Shown one piece after another: positions 16,764 through 24,712 of a stretch of 28,255 bases of DNA; within the stretch, counting starts at the first letter, position 1, and each line of letters begins with the position of its first letter. The DNA comes from Methanobacteriaceae archaeon (lineage in GTDB: Archaea > Methanobacteriota > Methanobacteria > Methanobacteriales > Methanobacteriaceae): NCBI GenBank assembly GCA_027318585.1, contig DAHVOW010000022.1, positions 1-28,255 of the forward strand, read 5' to 3'. Below the pieces are notes generated by a model that saw only the letters and a list, made by a program, of their open reading frames with translations, ran no database searches and was not told the origin of the DNA. The position numbers and the translations under genes were made by a program.

Positions 16764-16991
16764 CTACACCGGCTCCACTACTACCTTGGAGGCCATTCCC
16801 CGTCCCAAGGCGATCTGGCAACCATCCACCTCCAGGACCACTGGTCCGTGGAAGGGAGCGGCAGATATTTTGAGAATGGATTTGCCTTTACGAATATTAA
16901 GGGACTCCAAACGTTTGGTAAATCCTAGACCTCCATTAATTTCGTTTATAATTCCTGATTCGCCATTCTCAAGCTGGTCTAGGGTGGTCAT
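16764..16991 (-). CDS. feoA: Ferrous iron transport protein FeoA
   Basis: A 75-residue SH3-like protein: a leading T-T-L-D-Q-L, then G-F-T-K-R-L-E-S-L-N-I-R-K-G-K-S, then a C-terminal beta pair ending ALGRGMASKVVVEP, typical FeoA. FeoA is a cytoplasmic partner needed for FeoB activity. The start at 16991 is preferred because TGGAG lies eight bases upstream; an in-frame ATG at 17018 has no such site. It is the first gene of the feo operon, whose predicted transcription start near 17050 gives a leader of about 60 bases holding operator box 1. Confidence 0.92.
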   Translation of the reverse strand: MTTLDQLENGESGIINEINGGLGFTKRLESLNIRKGKSILKISAAPFHGPVVLEVDGCQIALGRGMASKVVVEPV

Positions 16992-17025
16992 GATGTTCTC
17001 CAGATTTGAATAGATCAACCTTTAA

Positions 17026-17059
17026 TTAGGTTAACCTAACTTTTGTTAGGATTACCTAA
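17026..17059 (-). promoter_or_regulatory. Two tandem DtxR/IdeR-type iron boxes of the feo operon
   Basis: Two perfect inverted repeats of the form TTAGG-N4-CCTAA: 17026-17039 (spacer TTAA) and 17046-17059 (spacer ATTA). Both extend by a C after CCTAA. Their centres are exactly 20 bases apart, two helical turns, so dimers would bind on the same DNA face. They lie just downstream of the TATA box and cover the predicted start of transcription. Confidence 0.85.
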
Positions 17060-17069
17060 CTCTTCCATG

Positions 17070-17081
17070 TTATATAAAGTT
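17070..17081 (-). promoter_or_regulatory. TATA box of the feo operon
   Basis: On the minus strand the sequence reads ACTTTATATAAC. Its centre (about 17075) predicts a transcription start near 17050, inside operator box 2, consistent with repression by blocking the polymerase or TBP/TFB. Confidence 0.65.
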
Positions 17082-17137
17082 TTGGTATCAGAATTTTAGA
17101 ACCAGCCGATTATTCCCTTCTTGAGGAAACCATTATA

Positions 17138-17165
17138 AGACATACAGGGGAATAATGTCTAGACA
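17138..17165 (+). promoter_or_regulatory. AGACA/TGTCT dyads downstream of a TATA box
   Basis: AGACAT (17138-17143) pairs with ATGTCT (17155-17160), and TGTCTAGACA (17156-17165) is a perfect 10-bp palindrome. A TATA-like CATTATAAGA (17131-17140) lies at the upstream edge, and the ATG of the next gene is at 17184. The layout suits a repressor site for the membrane-protein/oxidoreductase operon, but no known regulator matches it from memory. Confidence 0.4.
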
Positions 17166-17183
17166 AAAGAGGTAAGGACTAAT

Positions 17184-17660
17184 ATGGCCAAGTACAGTAT
17201 GGAAATATCCATTATCATCAGCATCGTAGCGGGACTCATCATCTCCAACATTCCCATTGTGGGTATCCGGGGAATGCTTTCCATAGTCATTGTGGGATTT
17301 ATAGCCAGCTACTTTACCGAACCAGAGAAGACCAGCTCCATGGTGGGAGCCACGGCAGGGGTGGTTATGGCCGTTCTACTTTTAATTATCAGTTTCTTAT
17401 CACCACCCGACCTGCCCTACACTCTGCCCAGTGCCACCTCCCTGGGAGTGTCAGCCATGGCCAACGAATTTTTCGTCCTCATACTGGGCATCATAATGAC
17501 AGTTTTAATCTACGCCTTCCTGGGCTTGGTGGGTGGTTATCTGGCCACGGTGTTTTTCAATCCCCCGGAAGTAGTAGAAACACCCCGCTACATAGAAAAA
17601 CCAATTAAGCCCATATCCAAGAAAAGACCTAGAAGGACCTTGGAGAGAAAAAAACTTTAA
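17184..17660 (+). CDS. Four-helix integral membrane protein of unknown function
   Basis: A 158-residue protein with about four membrane helices (about 6-24, 29-45, 52-72 and 96-126), glycine-rich, followed by a basic cytoplasmic tail full of K, R and P (KKRPRRTLERKK). Proteins of this look (DUF5518-like) are widespread in Methanobacteriales and have no known role; the family match is a recollection, not a search result. GAGGT lies about ten bases before the ATG. The gene for an Fe-S/flavin oxidoreductase starts 15 bases after the stop, so the two are probably co-expressed and the membrane protein could tether the enzyme. Confidence 0.78.
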   Translation: MAKYSMEISIIISIVAGLIISNIPIVGIRGMLSIVIVGFIASYFTEPEKTSSMVGATAGVVMAVLLLIISFLSPPDLPYTLPSATSLGVSAMANEFFVLILGIIMTVLIYAFLGLVGGYLATVFFNPPEVVETPRYIEKPIKPISKKRPRRTLERKKL

Positions 17661-17675
17661 TTTTAGGGTGTTAAC

Positions 17676-18872
17676 TTGACAAAAGTACTGGTAGTTGGAT
17701 CCGGGGCCGGGGGAGGCATCCTGGCCAGTGAACTATCCCGAAACGGGGTGGAAGTCACCATCATCGAGAAGGGACCCTCCACTCCACCAGGTGATGCGCA
17801 CCGCCATTATGATATCATCAACACCGGAGTGGAGATCAGCCGAACCGACTGCGTTGGAGGAACCACCATGGTAACCGCCGGTAATGCAGTCCGAACCTGT
17901 CAGGAAGAGCTCTTAAAACACGGGATAAATATTGATGCTGAGCTTGATGAAGTGGAAGAGGAAGTGGGAGTTACCACCCTCCCGGATTCACTATTCGGAG
18001 AGGGAACTCTTAAAATAATGGACAGTGCCCGGGAAATGGGCCTGGCAATGGAGAAGATGCCCAAATTTATTGATCCCCGTCTGTGCCGGCCCTGTGGAAA
18101 ATGTGTGCTGGGATGTAGTAGGGATGCCAAGTGGACCTCCCAGGAATACCTTAAAAGTGCCATTAATTCCGGGGCTGTTTTAATCGATAACACCCCGGTG
18201 GTGGATATCCTCATTAAAGACGAAAAACTGAAGGGTGTCAGAACTCCGGATAAGGATTACCTGGCGGATGTGGTGGTCTTATCAGCAGGGGCCATCTCCA
18301 CCCCGCGATTATTACAGAGGGCGGGTTTAGAAGCTGGTGCGAAACTTTTTGTGGATACTTTCGTAACCATAGGTGGCAAACTGGAAGCCATCGGCTTCAA
18401 CGAGGAAGTGCAGATGAACGCCCTTTTAAAAAGAAAAAATTTAATCCTGTCACCCCATTTTTCCAGTATACTGGCAGATAAGATCCCGGGTGCACTTCCA
18501 GGAGATATACTGGGGATGATGGTTAAAATCAGGGATAGCAACCAGGGACAGGTTACAACTAATTCGGTTGTTAAGTACAATACTGCTCTAGATGTGGAGT
18601 TATTATGTGAAGGAGCGGCTTTAGCCGGTTCCATATTAACCTCTGCTGGTGTTGACCCCCAGAGCCTGGTATCCACCCCGGCCCGGGGAGCTCATCCAGG
18701 AGGGACGGCGGCCATTGGGGATGTGGTTGATTCTAATTTGGAAACAAAAATAGAAGGTCTTTTCGTGGCCGATGCCAGTGTAATCCCTCGTGCACCGGGT
18801 GCTCCACCAGTCCTGACCATACTGGCCCTGGCCAAACGGCTGGGTAAATATTTATCCAAAGAAAGGATTTAA
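17676..18872 (+). CDS. GMC-type FAD oxidoreductase with a [4Fe-4S] motif
   Basis: A 398-residue flavoprotein with a TTG start behind AGGGTG. The FAD-binding Rossmann motif VGSGAGGG lies at 7-14 and an acidic residue ends the second strand (IIEKGP). A central C137-x2-C140-x2-C143-x3-C147 cluster is a ferredoxin-type [4Fe-4S] ligand set. The C-terminus has the GMC-like GLFVADASVIPRAPGAPPVLT-type segment (D-A-S-x-I-P with A-P-P) and the preceding H-P-G-G-T-A. It is shorter than fungal or bacterial GMC oxidases (about 550). The Fe-S cluster suggests electron exchange with ferredoxin or a quinone-like carrier, not oxygen, as expected in a strict anaerobe. The substrate is unknown. The last four bases overlap the convergent thiI. 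Confidence 0.85.
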   Translation: MTKVLVVGSGAGGGILASELSRNGVEVTIIEKGPSTPPGDAHRHYDIINTGVEISRTDCVGGTTMVTAGNAVRTCQEELLKHGINIDAELDEVEEEVGVTTLPDSLFGEGTLKIMDSAREMGLAMEKMPKFIDPRLCRPCGKCVLGCSRDAKWTSQEYLKSAINSGAVLIDNTPVVDILIKDEKLKGVRTPDKDYLADVVVLSAGAISTPRLLQRAGLEAGAKLFVDTFVTIGGKLEAIGFNEEVQMNALLKRKNLILSPHFSSILADKIPGALPGDILGMMVKIRDSNQGQVTTNSVVKYNTALDVELLCEGAALAGSILTSAGVDPQSLVSTPARGAHPGGTAAIGDVVDSNLETKIEGLFVADASVIPRAPGAPPVLTILALAKRLGKYLSKERI

Positions 18873-20023
18873 ATTCTTATTTTACGTATACCGGCCACCA
18901 ACTGAGGCAAAACCAAATCCATGTCCAGGTCATCTAGTGCCTCTATAACTTTATCCAGTTCAGCATGGGTTTCCGGGTGTCGGGGTGCGGCACTGCAGCC
19001 CTCTTCCGGAAGGATGGAAAGGGGATAGGTGCCAATCTTCTTGGCCAGGTCTTCGATCTCCACCTTATCCAGGCCCATCAGGGGACTTAAGAGGGGTATG
19101 GTGGTGAAGTGACGGGTGGCCACCAGGTTAGGGAGTGTCTGAGATGCAACCTGTCCCATGCTACTACCATCCAGGGTGGCCAGGGCCCCCTCATTCTGGG
19201 CCAGTTTCTCGGCCACCTGGTACATGCCACCCTTGCACAGTACACAGGTCATGCGAGGAGGCGCCTCCTCGATGCAACGGGTTAGAAATTCACCATAGTC
19301 CACAGTGTAAAGATCAAATCGGGACCCGTGGGAGTATTCCTTAATCTTCCGGGCTATTTTTTTAATCTTCTCCTCCTCGCCGGAAGTGTAGGGATAGTTG
19401 TTGAAGTGTAAGGCAGTTATGCTGCAGCCCCTCTTCATCATTAAGTAACAGGCCACCGGAGAGTCAATACCAGTGGATAGAAGTGCCACTAACCGGCCCT
19501 GGGTGCCGATGGGCAGTCCGCCGGGGCCGGAGATTTTCTGATGGAAGAGGTAGGTCTTATCTCCCCTTACTTCCAGGAATATTTCAAAATCAGGATTAGT
19601 AAGATCCACCCGGGAATGGGTGACCTGGTAAACCACCGAACCTGCGAAAGCTGCCATTTCCTGGCTGGTGAAAGAGTGCTGGCCCACACGGCGGCAGCGG
19701 ATAGCGAAGGAATCTTCTCCACTGAATTGGCCATCTTCGACCAGTTTCCTAGTGTAACGGGTTAATTCTTCTTTTATCACTTCGCAGTCGGTATCGGTGA
19801 CCCAGGCTGGACTGAATGAAACTACTCCAAAGGTCTTGGCTAGAACATTATGAGCTTCCTTTACATCTTCCACTTGGAGGAAGATCCGTCCCTGCTCCAG
19901 GGTAGACTGGCAGTCCAGTGCTGATTTAATGTTACCTAGAAGTCGTTTCTCAAACCTCTTCCTCACCACTGGACTCTTAATACCTATCTCCCCATAGCGG
20001 ACGATAATTAATTCGTTATTCAT
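18869..20023 (-). CDS. thiI: tRNA 4-thiouridine synthetase ThiI
   Basis: A 384-residue protein: an N-terminal ferredoxin-like plus THUMP RNA-binding part (to about residue 165), then the adenylating PP-loop STGIDSPVA, a conserved MTCVLCK and the DGSSMGQVASQT segment. ThiI activates U8 of tRNA and inserts sulfur; in some organisms it also feeds thiazole synthesis. The bacterial rhodanese domain is absent, normal for methanogens that use sulfide directly. AGGAG lies seven bases before the ATG. The 3' end overlaps the convergent oxidoreductase gene by four bases. Upstream is a 210-base divergent region shared with the reductase-like gene. Confidence 0.94.
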   Translation of the reverse strand: MNNELIIVRYGEIGIKSPVVRKRFEKRLLGNIKSALDCQSTLEQGRIFLQVEDVKEAHNVLAKTFGVVSFSPAWVTDTDCEVIKEELTRYTRKLVEDGQFSGEDSFAIRCRRVGQHSFTSQEMAAFAGSVVYQVTHSRVDLTNPDFEIFLEVRGDKTYLFHQKISGPGGLPIGTQGRLVALLSTGIDSPVACYLMMKRGCSITALHFNNYPYTSGEEEKIKKIARKIKEYSHGSRFDLYTVDYGEFLTRCIEEAPPRMTCVLCKGGMYQVAEKLAQNEGALATLDGSSMGQVASQTLPNLVATRHFTTIPLLSPLMGLDKVEIEDLAKKIGTYPLSILPEEGCSAAPRHPETHAELDKVIEALDDLDMDLVLPQLVAGIRKIRI

Positions 20024-20175
20024 GTGCGTCTCCTGTGTGAATTTATAAAAATTTTAGTTAGTAATGGAAGGTATGCTACTATTTAATTATGATTTCAGGC
20101 TTTGAATATCAATCGGTTATTTATTTGTTGTTGGTAGCTGAATAGTTCATATTAATTTTCTAAATTAAACATCAA

Positions 20176-20185
20176 CTTATAAAAA
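20176..20185 (+). promoter_or_regulatory. TATA box of the reductase-like/tautomerase-like operon
   Basis: CTTATAAAAA with the expected start of transcription near 20207. This leaves a leader of about 27 bases to ATG 20234 and excludes the in-frame TTG at 20204 as start. Confidence 0.5.
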
Positions 20186-20233
20186 ATTAGTACCATAGTA
20201 TTATTGATTAAGATGGATTTAAAAGGTGGGAAA

Positions 20234-20899
20234 ATGTCAAAAAACAAGAGTAACATGCCAGAAAAAGGTGCAGCAGTCCAAAAAGACCTGGAAACCTATG
20301 CCGTGAACCCCTATATCCCGGGAGGTCTGGTTGATCCAGATACCCTGAGAAAAATAGCCGATGTAGCGGAAAAATATGATGCTAAATTCCTTAAATTATC
20401 ATCTGAACATCGGATTACCATCTTTGGTATCCCCTTTGAAGATATAGATAATATCTGGAAGGATTTAGGTATGGGGCCCGGTGGTTTATCAGGTAAAATT
20501 GTTAGGCCCGTTAAATTCTGTATTGGGTCTTCATCCTGTAAGATGGCCATGCAAAAAACCATAGATATCGGTATGGAGATAGACCAACAGTTCAAGGGAA
20601 CAAAAACACCGGACAAGATGAAAATCGCTGTATCCGGATGTAAAAACTCCTGTGCAGAACCTGCAGTGAGAGATATTGGCCTTATCGGAACTAAAAATGG
20701 TTGGAATGTCCTGGTGGGTGGTAACGCAGGTATCAATCCCCGACTAGGTGATTTGATAGCTGAAGACCTGACTGAAGAAGAGGTTTTAAATTTAATGGCT
20801 AAAATTATCACCTATTATAAAGACCACGAAGAGAACAAGCGTTTAGGTGGATTTATAGATAATATGGGATTGGAAGAATTCAAAAAAGAAATTTTATAA
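20234..20899 (+). CDS. Minimal siroheme/4Fe-4S sulfite-nitrite reductase-like protein
   Basis: A 221-residue protein with one sulfite/nitrite reductase repeat. Four Cys of the siroheme-[4Fe-4S] site are present as C96-x5-C102 and C136-x3-C140 (FCIGSSSC and GCKNSC). The usual R/K residues that bind siroheme and sulfite are partly seen (SSEHR, VRPVKF). It is less than half the length of true sulfite reductases and lacks extra ferredoxin domains. Small Dsr-like proteins of this type are common in methanogens, with unknown or proposed roles in sulfur metabolism or tetrapyrrole chemistry. AGGTGG four bases upstream fixes the start at 20234. It forms an operon with the next gene (18-base gap). Confidence 0.86.
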   Translation: MSKNKSNMPEKGAAVQKDLETYAVNPYIPGGLVDPDTLRKIADVAEKYDAKFLKLSSEHRITIFGIPFEDIDNIWKDLGMGPGGLSGKIVRPVKFCIGSSSCKMAMQKTIDIGMEIDQQFKGTKTPDKMKIAVSGCKNSCAEPAVRDIGLIGTKNGWNVLVGGNAGINPRLGDLIAEDLTEEEVLNLMAKIITYYKDHEENKRLGGFIDNMGLEEFKKEIL

Positions 20900-20917
20900 A
20901 TTATTTAGGGTGTACAA

Positions 20918-21313
20918 ATGTGTCCACTGGTAAAAATAGAAATCCGTGAAGGAAAAACAAGTGAATATAAAAAGGCCATCCTGGATGGGGTGCATGAGGC
21001 CCTGGTGGAGGCCCTGAAGATCCCGGACAGTGACCGTTTCCAGAGGATCTACCAACTGAAGAAGGAAGACTTTGAAGTCCCCCCAGACCGGACCGACCAG
21101 GCCACCATCATTGAAATTAAAATGTTCCCAGGCCGCTCCCTGGAGGCTAAAAAGAATCTGTATCAACATATAATCCGAAATTTAGAAAATAACCCTGGAA
21201 TCAATGGACAGGATGTGATGATCATCTTACTAGAACCTCCCCTCTCAAACTGGGGTGTGAGGGGTGGTCAGCCAGCCAGTGAGGTTGATCTGGGCTTTAA
21301 TATAAATGTTTAA
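20918..21313 (+). CDS. Tautomerase-superfamily protein with Cys2-Pro3 N-terminus
   Basis: A 131-residue protein matching the longer tautomerase family: N-terminal P-L-V-K-I-E-I-R-E-G strand, I-P-D-S-D-R-F-Q-R-I-Y middle and N-W-G-V-R-G-G-Q-P-A near the end. Tautomerases use Pro1, exposed after Met removal, as the catalytic base. Here the gene reads M-C-P-L-V, so a Cys sits between Met and Pro. The start is fixed by GGGTGT nine bases upstream, and no start codon lies directly before the Pro codon. The classical Pro1 mechanism is therefore not available unless further trimming occurs. It is co-transcribed with the siroheme-type protein. Its substrate is unknown. Confidence 0.8.
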   Translation: MCPLVKIEIREGKTSEYKKAILDGVHEALVEALKIPDSDRFQRIYQLKKEDFEVPPDRTDQATIIEIKMFPGRSLEAKKNLYQHIIRNLENNPGINGQDVMIILLEPPLSNWGVRGGQPASEVDLGFNINV

Positions 21314-21347
21314 AAAAAAAGAGGACCCCGGGATAGCGAATCCCGGG
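21312..21347 (-). terminator. Hairpin plus T-run ending the OFA transporter transcript
   Basis: CCCGGGAT (21327-21334) and ATCCCGGG (21340-21347) form an 8-bp GC-rich stem with a five-base loop. On the minus strand it is followed by CCTC and nine T (21312-21320), a clear terminator shape between two convergent genes. Confidence 0.65.
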
Positions 21348-21379
21348 ATCGGAGGCGGTAGGAAATTAAATTTTCTTTT

Positions 21380-22648
21380 TTATTTGGTCTGCACCGGCAC
21401 CTTGGGTGGTCTTAATAGGACGATGGCCAGTATTATACCAATCAGGGCCAGCACCAGGACGTAGGGGAACACTCCCAGGTAAGATCCGGTGGAGGTTTTT
21501 ATGAACCCCGCCAATTGGGGACCCACTATACCTCCGGCACCGTAGGCCAGAAACAGCAGCCCATAATTCCGGGGATAATCCAGGTTTCCAAAGTAACTGC
21601 CGCAGGTGGTTGGTGCAATGGCCAGCCATCCTCCCAGACATCCCCACAGGATGGCAAAGGCCAGGATGTATACTGTGACACTGGGCATCACCATGATAAG
21701 TAGTGCTGCCAGGGCGATGAGAATGAAAGACACAACCGCGGTATAGCGGGGTGTTAGTCGGTCGGTTAGAAAACCAAAAATTGGTCTTCCGAAGCCGTTG
21801 AAGACCGCGAAGACACCCACCAGGGTGGTGGCCAGTGCTGCTTCCACTCCCACTTCCACTCCCAGGGGTTTGGATATTCCGATGGCCATTAGACCGGATA
21901 GGCAGCCGATGAAGTAGCATGCCCACAGGGCATAGAAGTATCGGGTCCGGACCATATCATCCCGCATTAGTTCACAAAGGGCATCCTGTCCGGGTTCAGG
22001 TGGCTTTGGGCTCCAACCGGCTGGGGTCCACCCAGTCCGGGGGAATTTAAGAGGTAAGGCCAGGAGTATGGTTATGATAATAAAGGCCATACCAAAGACC
22101 CGGAAAGTGTTCATAACCCCGGCAGCGGTAATGAGGTACCCCGCGATGTTGGCGGTGATTAAAGCTGAAAACCCGAAGCCCAGTAGGGTCAGTCCCACGG
22201 CCAGTCCCCTTTTATCCGGGAACCAGCGGGATGCAACCGCCACTGGCACTCCATAGGCTATTCCAACTCCAGCTCCGGCGATGACCCCATAGAATAGGTA
22301 CAGCCACTGTACCGAGGAGGCAAAGGATGACAGAAGCCATCCTAGGCCGGTTAAAAGACCGCCCACTATGACCATGTTCCTTGGTCCGTACTTTTCGATG
22401 TACTTTCCAGTGAAGGGCATGGCAATGGCGAAGAATGCCAAAAACACCGAAAAGGGCAGTAGAATCTCGTTGGCATTTACCACCTGACCCAGTTGGGTGG
22501 TGAAGTAGGTGGTTAAAGGTGCCACAAAGACACTCCAGGAATAGATGGTACCCAGACAGAGGTTGATGATCATGCCCAGGACGATGAGAATCCATCGGCC
22601 TTTCAGAGCATCCATTCCCATTATTTTTTCGTTTGTATTTTTTTCCAT
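21380..22648 (-). CDS. MFS transporter, OFA (oxalate/formate antiporter-like) family
   Basis: A 422-residue, 12-helix protein. The N-terminal signature (GRWILIVLGMIINLCLGTIYSWSVF) and the AYGVPVA and RGLAVGLTL segments are typical of OFA transporters, which move small carboxylates. GGGGTGATTTA precedes the ATG. It sits 87 bases downstream of the acetyl-CoA synthetase gene on the same strand and may be co-transcribed. Acetate, formate or a related acid is the inferred substrate. OFA members with other substrates exist, so the assignment to acetate rests only on the neighbour. Confidence 0.87.
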   Translation of the reverse strand: MEKNTNEKIMGMDALKGRWILIVLGMIINLCLGTIYSWSVFVAPLTTYFTTQLGQVVNANEILLPFSVFLAFFAIAMPFTGKYIEKYGPRNMVIVGGLLTGLGWLLSSFASSVQWLYLFYGVIAGAGVGIAYGVPVAVASRWFPDKRGLAVGLTLLGFGFSALITANIAGYLITAAGVMNTFRVFGMAFIIITILLALPLKFPRTGWTPAGWSPKPPEPGQDALCELMRDDMVRTRYFYALWACYFIGCLSGLMAIGISKPLGVEVGVEAALATTLVGVFAVFNGFGRPIFGFLTDRLTPRYTAVVSFILIALAALLIMVMPSVTVYILAFAILWGCLGGWLAIAPTTCGSYFGNLDYPRNYGLLFLAYGAGGIVGPQLAGFIKTSTGSYLGVFPYVLVLALIGIILAIVLLRPPKVPVQTK

Positions 22649-22735
22649 TAAATCACCCCAAAAAAATTATGATTTTTTGGAGTTTTTAGTTCATTTTTAT
22701 TCTAACTTTTCTTACTTCGGATTTCACCACTTATT

Positions 22736-24640
22736 CTATTCTTCCAAGGTCGATGTGTCACCCAGATCTTCGCCTTCTTCCTGTGCGCGCAGGATACGGC
22801 GCATTATCTTACCACTGCGGGTTTTGGGGAGTTTATCCACTTGTACAATTTCACCCAGTACCGCTACGGGTCCTAACTCGTATCTTACGTGTCGGTTCAG
22901 ATCCTCGATGAGCTGGGTCTTGAGTTCGTATCCTTCCCTCAGGATTACAAAGGCCTTGATGACTTCCCCTTTGATGGGGTCAGATCGGCCAATAACCGCT
23001 GCTTCGGCCACTGCCGGGTGGCTTACGAAGGCTGATTCCACCTCAGCGGAGCCAATACGATGCCCAGCAATTTTCAGGACATCATCGGAACGGCCCTGTA
23101 TCCAGAAGTAGCCGTCTTCATCCTGACGCACCATGTCCCCGGCTTTGTAGACGCACCCCGGAATATCCTTCCAGTACACATCCAGGAAACGGTCCTCATC
23201 CTTATACAGGGTTCGGAACATAGAGGGCCAGGGATTTTTAACCACCAGATAACCACCTTTGCCCAGTGGAACTTCATTTCCCTCCTCATCCACTACCTGA
23301 GCATCTATACCGGGGAAGGCCTTGGTACAGGAGCCAGGTTTTAAGGTTGATACTGGTAGTGGAGATATGAGATGCATTCCCGTTTCGGTCTGCCACCAGG
23401 TGTCCATGATGGGACACTTCTCCTTACCCACGTTGGTGTAGTACCACATCCAGGCTTCGGGGTTGATGGGTTCCCCCACCGTTCCCAGGATCCGGAGGGA
23501 GCTGAGGTTGTATAAGTTGGTGTAACGGGCCCCGAAACGCATCAGATGCCGGATGGCCGTGGGGGCAGTGTAAAACTTGGTTACCCCGTATTTTTCCACG
23601 ATCTTCCACCATACTCCAGGGTCCGGGTAGTCGGGTGCTCCCTCATAGACCACGGTGGTGGTTCCCAATAGTAACGGTCCGTATATAACGTAACTGTGGC
23701 CGGTGATCCATCCAATATCACCAGTACACCACCACATATCATCCTGGTGGATGTCAAAGATGTTGCGCAGGGTGGTGGCCACTCCTACCATGTACCCCGC
23801 GGTGGTGTGCATAACTCCCTTGGGTTTACCGGTACTGCCGGAGGTGTAGAGTATGAAAAGGGGGTCCTCAGCATCCATGGGTTCCGGTGGACAGTCCACT
23901 GGTTCTCCTTCCACCAGACGTTCGTAGAATATTTCTCTTCCCGATAGTTCTGATATCTGGATATCGCTACCGGTGTGCTTGACCACCACAATGGTTTCAA
24001 TGGTGGGGCACTGCAGAATGGCCTCGTCAGCTATTTTCTTTAAGTTAATAATTTTTCCCCGCCGGTAGGTCCCGTCGGCTGTGAAAAGCACCTTGGCTTT
24101 GGCGTCGTTCATCCGATCCACAAAGGCACCCACTGATAAGCCTGAGTAGACCACGCTGTGCACGGCTCCGATCTTGTTACATGCCAAAAGAGCTATTAAC
24201 AATTCGGGACACATGGGTAGGTACATGGAGACTGTGTCCCCCTTCCTGACTCCCAGGTTTTTCAGGGCGTTGGCCAACTTATTAACTTCCAGGTAGAGTT
24301 CATAGTAGGTGATCTTCTTTTCCTGACCGCGCTCGTTGATGTAGAGGATGGCGATCTGGTTACGTTTCTCGGTCTCGATCCAGCGGTCCACGGCGTTATA
24401 GGCCAGGTTAATCTTTCCTCCGGTGAACCATTTATAGAATGGTTTATCCGAGTCGTCAAGGACCTTATCCCACTTTTTGAACCATTCAAATTGTTCTGCC
24501 TGCTGGGCCCAGTATTTCTCCAGGTCCTTACCTTTCTCTATTTCGGCATCCCAATCCTTTACGTGGGCTCGGTTTTTCACATCTTCGCTAGGTTCGAAAA
24601 CCCTCTTCTCGTCCATTAGGACGGTGGTATCGCGTACCAT
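22736..24640 (-). CDS. acsA: Acetyl-CoA synthetase (AMP-forming)
   Basis: A 634-residue enzyme, normal for Acs (about 630-660). Seen motifs: the AMP-binding loop YTSGSTGKPKG near residue 270, the WWQTETG core motif, the GRSDDVLKIAGHRIG hinge and a C-terminal RSGKIMRR with the catalytic Lys near 611. It activates acetate with ATP and CoA to acetyl-CoA, AMP and PPi. In a hydrogenotrophic methanogen this supplies acetyl-CoA for biosynthesis from external acetate. GGTGGGA lies upstream of the ATG. Repeated dyads and a TATATATATA box lie in the promoter. The OFA transporter follows. Confidence 0.94.
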   Translation of the reverse strand: MVRDTTVLMDEKRVFEPSEDVKNRAHVKDWDAEIEKGKDLEKYWAQQAEQFEWFKKWDKVLDDSDKPFYKWFTGGKINLAYNAVDRWIETEKRNQIAILYINERGQEKKITYYELYLEVNKLANALKNLGVRKGDTVSMYLPMCPELLIALLACNKIGAVHSVVYSGLSVGAFVDRMNDAKAKVLFTADGTYRRGKIINLKKIADEAILQCPTIETIVVVKHTGSDIQISELSGREIFYERLVEGEPVDCPPEPMDAEDPLFILYTSGSTGKPKGVMHTTAGYMVGVATTLRNIFDIHQDDMWWCTGDIGWITGHSYVIYGPLLLGTTTVVYEGAPDYPDPGVWWKIVEKYGVTKFYTAPTAIRHLMRFGARYTNLYNLSSLRILGTVGEPINPEAWMWYYTNVGKEKCPIMDTWWQTETGMHLISPLPVSTLKPGSCTKAFPGIDAQVVDEEGNEVPLGKGGYLVVKNPWPSMFRTLYKDEDRFLDVYWKDIPGCVYKAGDMVRQDEDGYFWIQGRSDDVLKIAGHRIGSAEVESAFVSHPAVAEAAVIGRSDPIKGEVIKAFVILREGYELKTQLIEDLNRHVRYELGPVAVLGEIVQVDKLPKTRSGKIMRRILRAQEEGEDLGDTSTLEE

Positions 24641-24698
24641 TTACATTCCCACCATTTTTCCTGGTTTTACTTATGATAATAACTAAGTTGCTCTTGGT

Positions 24699-24709
24699 AT
24701 ATATATATT
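24699..24709 (-). promoter_or_regulatory. TATA box of the acetyl-CoA synthetase gene
   Basis: An alternating TATATATATA tract, read on the minus strand as AATATATATAT. The predicted start of transcription is about 24677, giving a leader of about 37 bases to the ATG at 24640. Confidence 0.5.
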
Positions 24710-24712
24710 GCT

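Noticed and set aside
21366..21926. A 186-codon minus-strand frame inside the OFA transporter gene
   Set aside because: Shifted-frame shadow with Gly/Arg/Ser/Pro-rich low-quality sequence; the transporter frame is clearly the true one.
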